Origin: an uncultured Sutterella sp.
GTDB lineage: Bacteria; Pseudomonadota; Gammaproteobacteria; Burkholderiales; Burkholderiaceae_F
Assembly (NCBI GenBank): GCA_905192805.1
Contig: CAJJMF010000151.1
Coordinates: forward strand, 1-6,273
Length of the DNA: 6,273 bases
Direction of reading: 5' to 3'
Program-made: the position numbers and the translations under genes
Part shown: one piece after another, positions 6,110-6,273 of the stretch
How positions within the stretch are numbered: the first letter of the stretch is position 1
Layout of the letters: each line of letters begins with the position of its first letter
Notes under the pieces: model-generated
What the model saw: only the letters and a program-made list of their open reading frames with translations
Database searches by the model: none
Told to the model about the DNA's origin: nothing

Positions 6110-6191
6110 CTCCTGCCACGGTAGCTTTCTTCCCTTGCATTAAGAAAGCTAGGCTCTTAGACGCGATGGATACGTCGTACCGTGGCAGGAG
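6110..6191. repeat. nested inverted repeat in the leader region of arcC
   Basis: A perfect 14-bp outer inverted repeat, CTCCTGCCACGGTA (6110-6123) with TACCGTGGCAGGAG (6178-6191), encloses a second perfect 10-bp repeat, TAGCTTTCTT (6122-6131) with AAGAAAGCTA (6142-6151), which shares two bases with it. The remaining 26 nt (6152-6177) can form a small GACG/CGTC stem, so a transcript could fold into a three-arm structure. On the minus strand the outer stem is followed by GATCTTCTTG rather than a T-run, so it is not a classic terminator. It lies wholly between the stop of the upstream gene and arcC. It could end or process the upstream mRNA, act as a leader element for arcC, or be a small repeat element; no clear target duplication flanks it. 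Confidence 0.85.
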
Positions 6192-6208
6192 TCGTCCCCA
6201 ATGTGTTA

Positions 6209-6273
6209 TCAGTTCACACCGACAACCGCGGCAAGCAGTGCCATACGTAAGGCAACCGAGAAGCCGATGGCAC
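6209..6273 (-). CDS. C-terminal end of an unidentified hydrophobic protein, cut by window edge
   Basis: One minus-strand frame entering from the right edge reads AIGFSVALRMALLAAVVGVN and ends with tandem stops TGA TAA. The residue mix is that of a membrane helix or buried hydrophobic helix. The other two frames read less plausibly: one stops at once and the other is cysteine-rich. Only 20 codons are visible, so no family can be given; a transporter C-terminus is one option. It lies 137 nt upstream of arcC on the same strand and may belong to the same catabolic cluster, with the nested repeat between them. Confidence 0.5.
   Translation of the reverse strand, partial: AIGFSVALRMALLAAVVGVN

Noticed and set aside
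6110..6191. The 82-bp inverted-repeat unit as an insertion element such as a MITE.
   Set aside because: No target-site duplication is evident at its edges and only one copy is in the window; kept as an open alternative but not called a mobile element.
6186..6200. On the minus strand GGGGACGACTCC resembles a guanidine-II (mini-ykkC) riboswitch hairpin with an ACGA loop.
   Set aside because: That class needs two such hairpins with ACGR loops; no second one with a paired stem is seen before arcC. The CTCC half is also part of the stronger 14-bp outer repeat.
1..6273. CRISPR arrays, phage or insertion-sequence genes, toxin-antitoxin pairs and DNA-uptake sequence repeats.
   Set aside because: No regularly spaced repeats, transposase or integrase motifs, or recurring 9-12-base words were seen on reading both strands.

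Overview
The window looks like a stretch of a proteobacterial chromosome (gamma or beta class; I cannot name a genus). The clues are an E. coli-type thymidylate synthase, an AraC/OruR-type regulator, a Pseudomonas-like carbamate kinase and a tRNA-Ser gene that encodes its own CCA end. Base composition is fairly even, with no long anomalous tract. No transposase, integrase, phage gene, rRNA or CRISPR array is visible.

Left part (1-1297, minus strand): an unrecognised 177-residue protein gene lies 23 nt upstream of thyA, probably in the same transcript. thyA runs off the left edge and lacks about its last 20 codons. Next comes a 247-nt gap holding the promoter of a tRNA-Ser(GGA) gene (1545-1635, plus strand). 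A small standalone TfoX N-terminal-domain gene (1783-2127, minus) follows.

Centre and right: an NCS1-family nucleobase/ureide permease (2336-3769, plus) is divergent from the TfoX gene and convergent with an AraC-family regulator (3882-4970, minus). Two tandem hairpins separate the convergent pair; the second is a classic terminator for the regulator. Upstream of the regulator, on the same strand, lies a carbamate kinase gene, arcC (5148-6071), and then the last 20 codons of a hydrophobic protein entering from the right edge. The 137-nt gap between that gene and arcC holds a conspicuous nested inverted repeat.

Functional reading (inference): the permease could import a nitrogen-rich ring compound such as allantoin, hydantoin, uracil or another nucleobase. 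Carbamate kinase would turn carbamoyl phosphate, formed when such compounds or arginine are degraded, into ATP, CO2 and ammonia. The regulator between them could control one or both. No carbamoyltransferase, allantoinase or arginine deiminase is in view, so the pathway is not settled. The genes themselves are of ordinary families. The least explained items are the nested repeat before arcC, the unknown thyA partner and a direct repeat upstream of the regulator.
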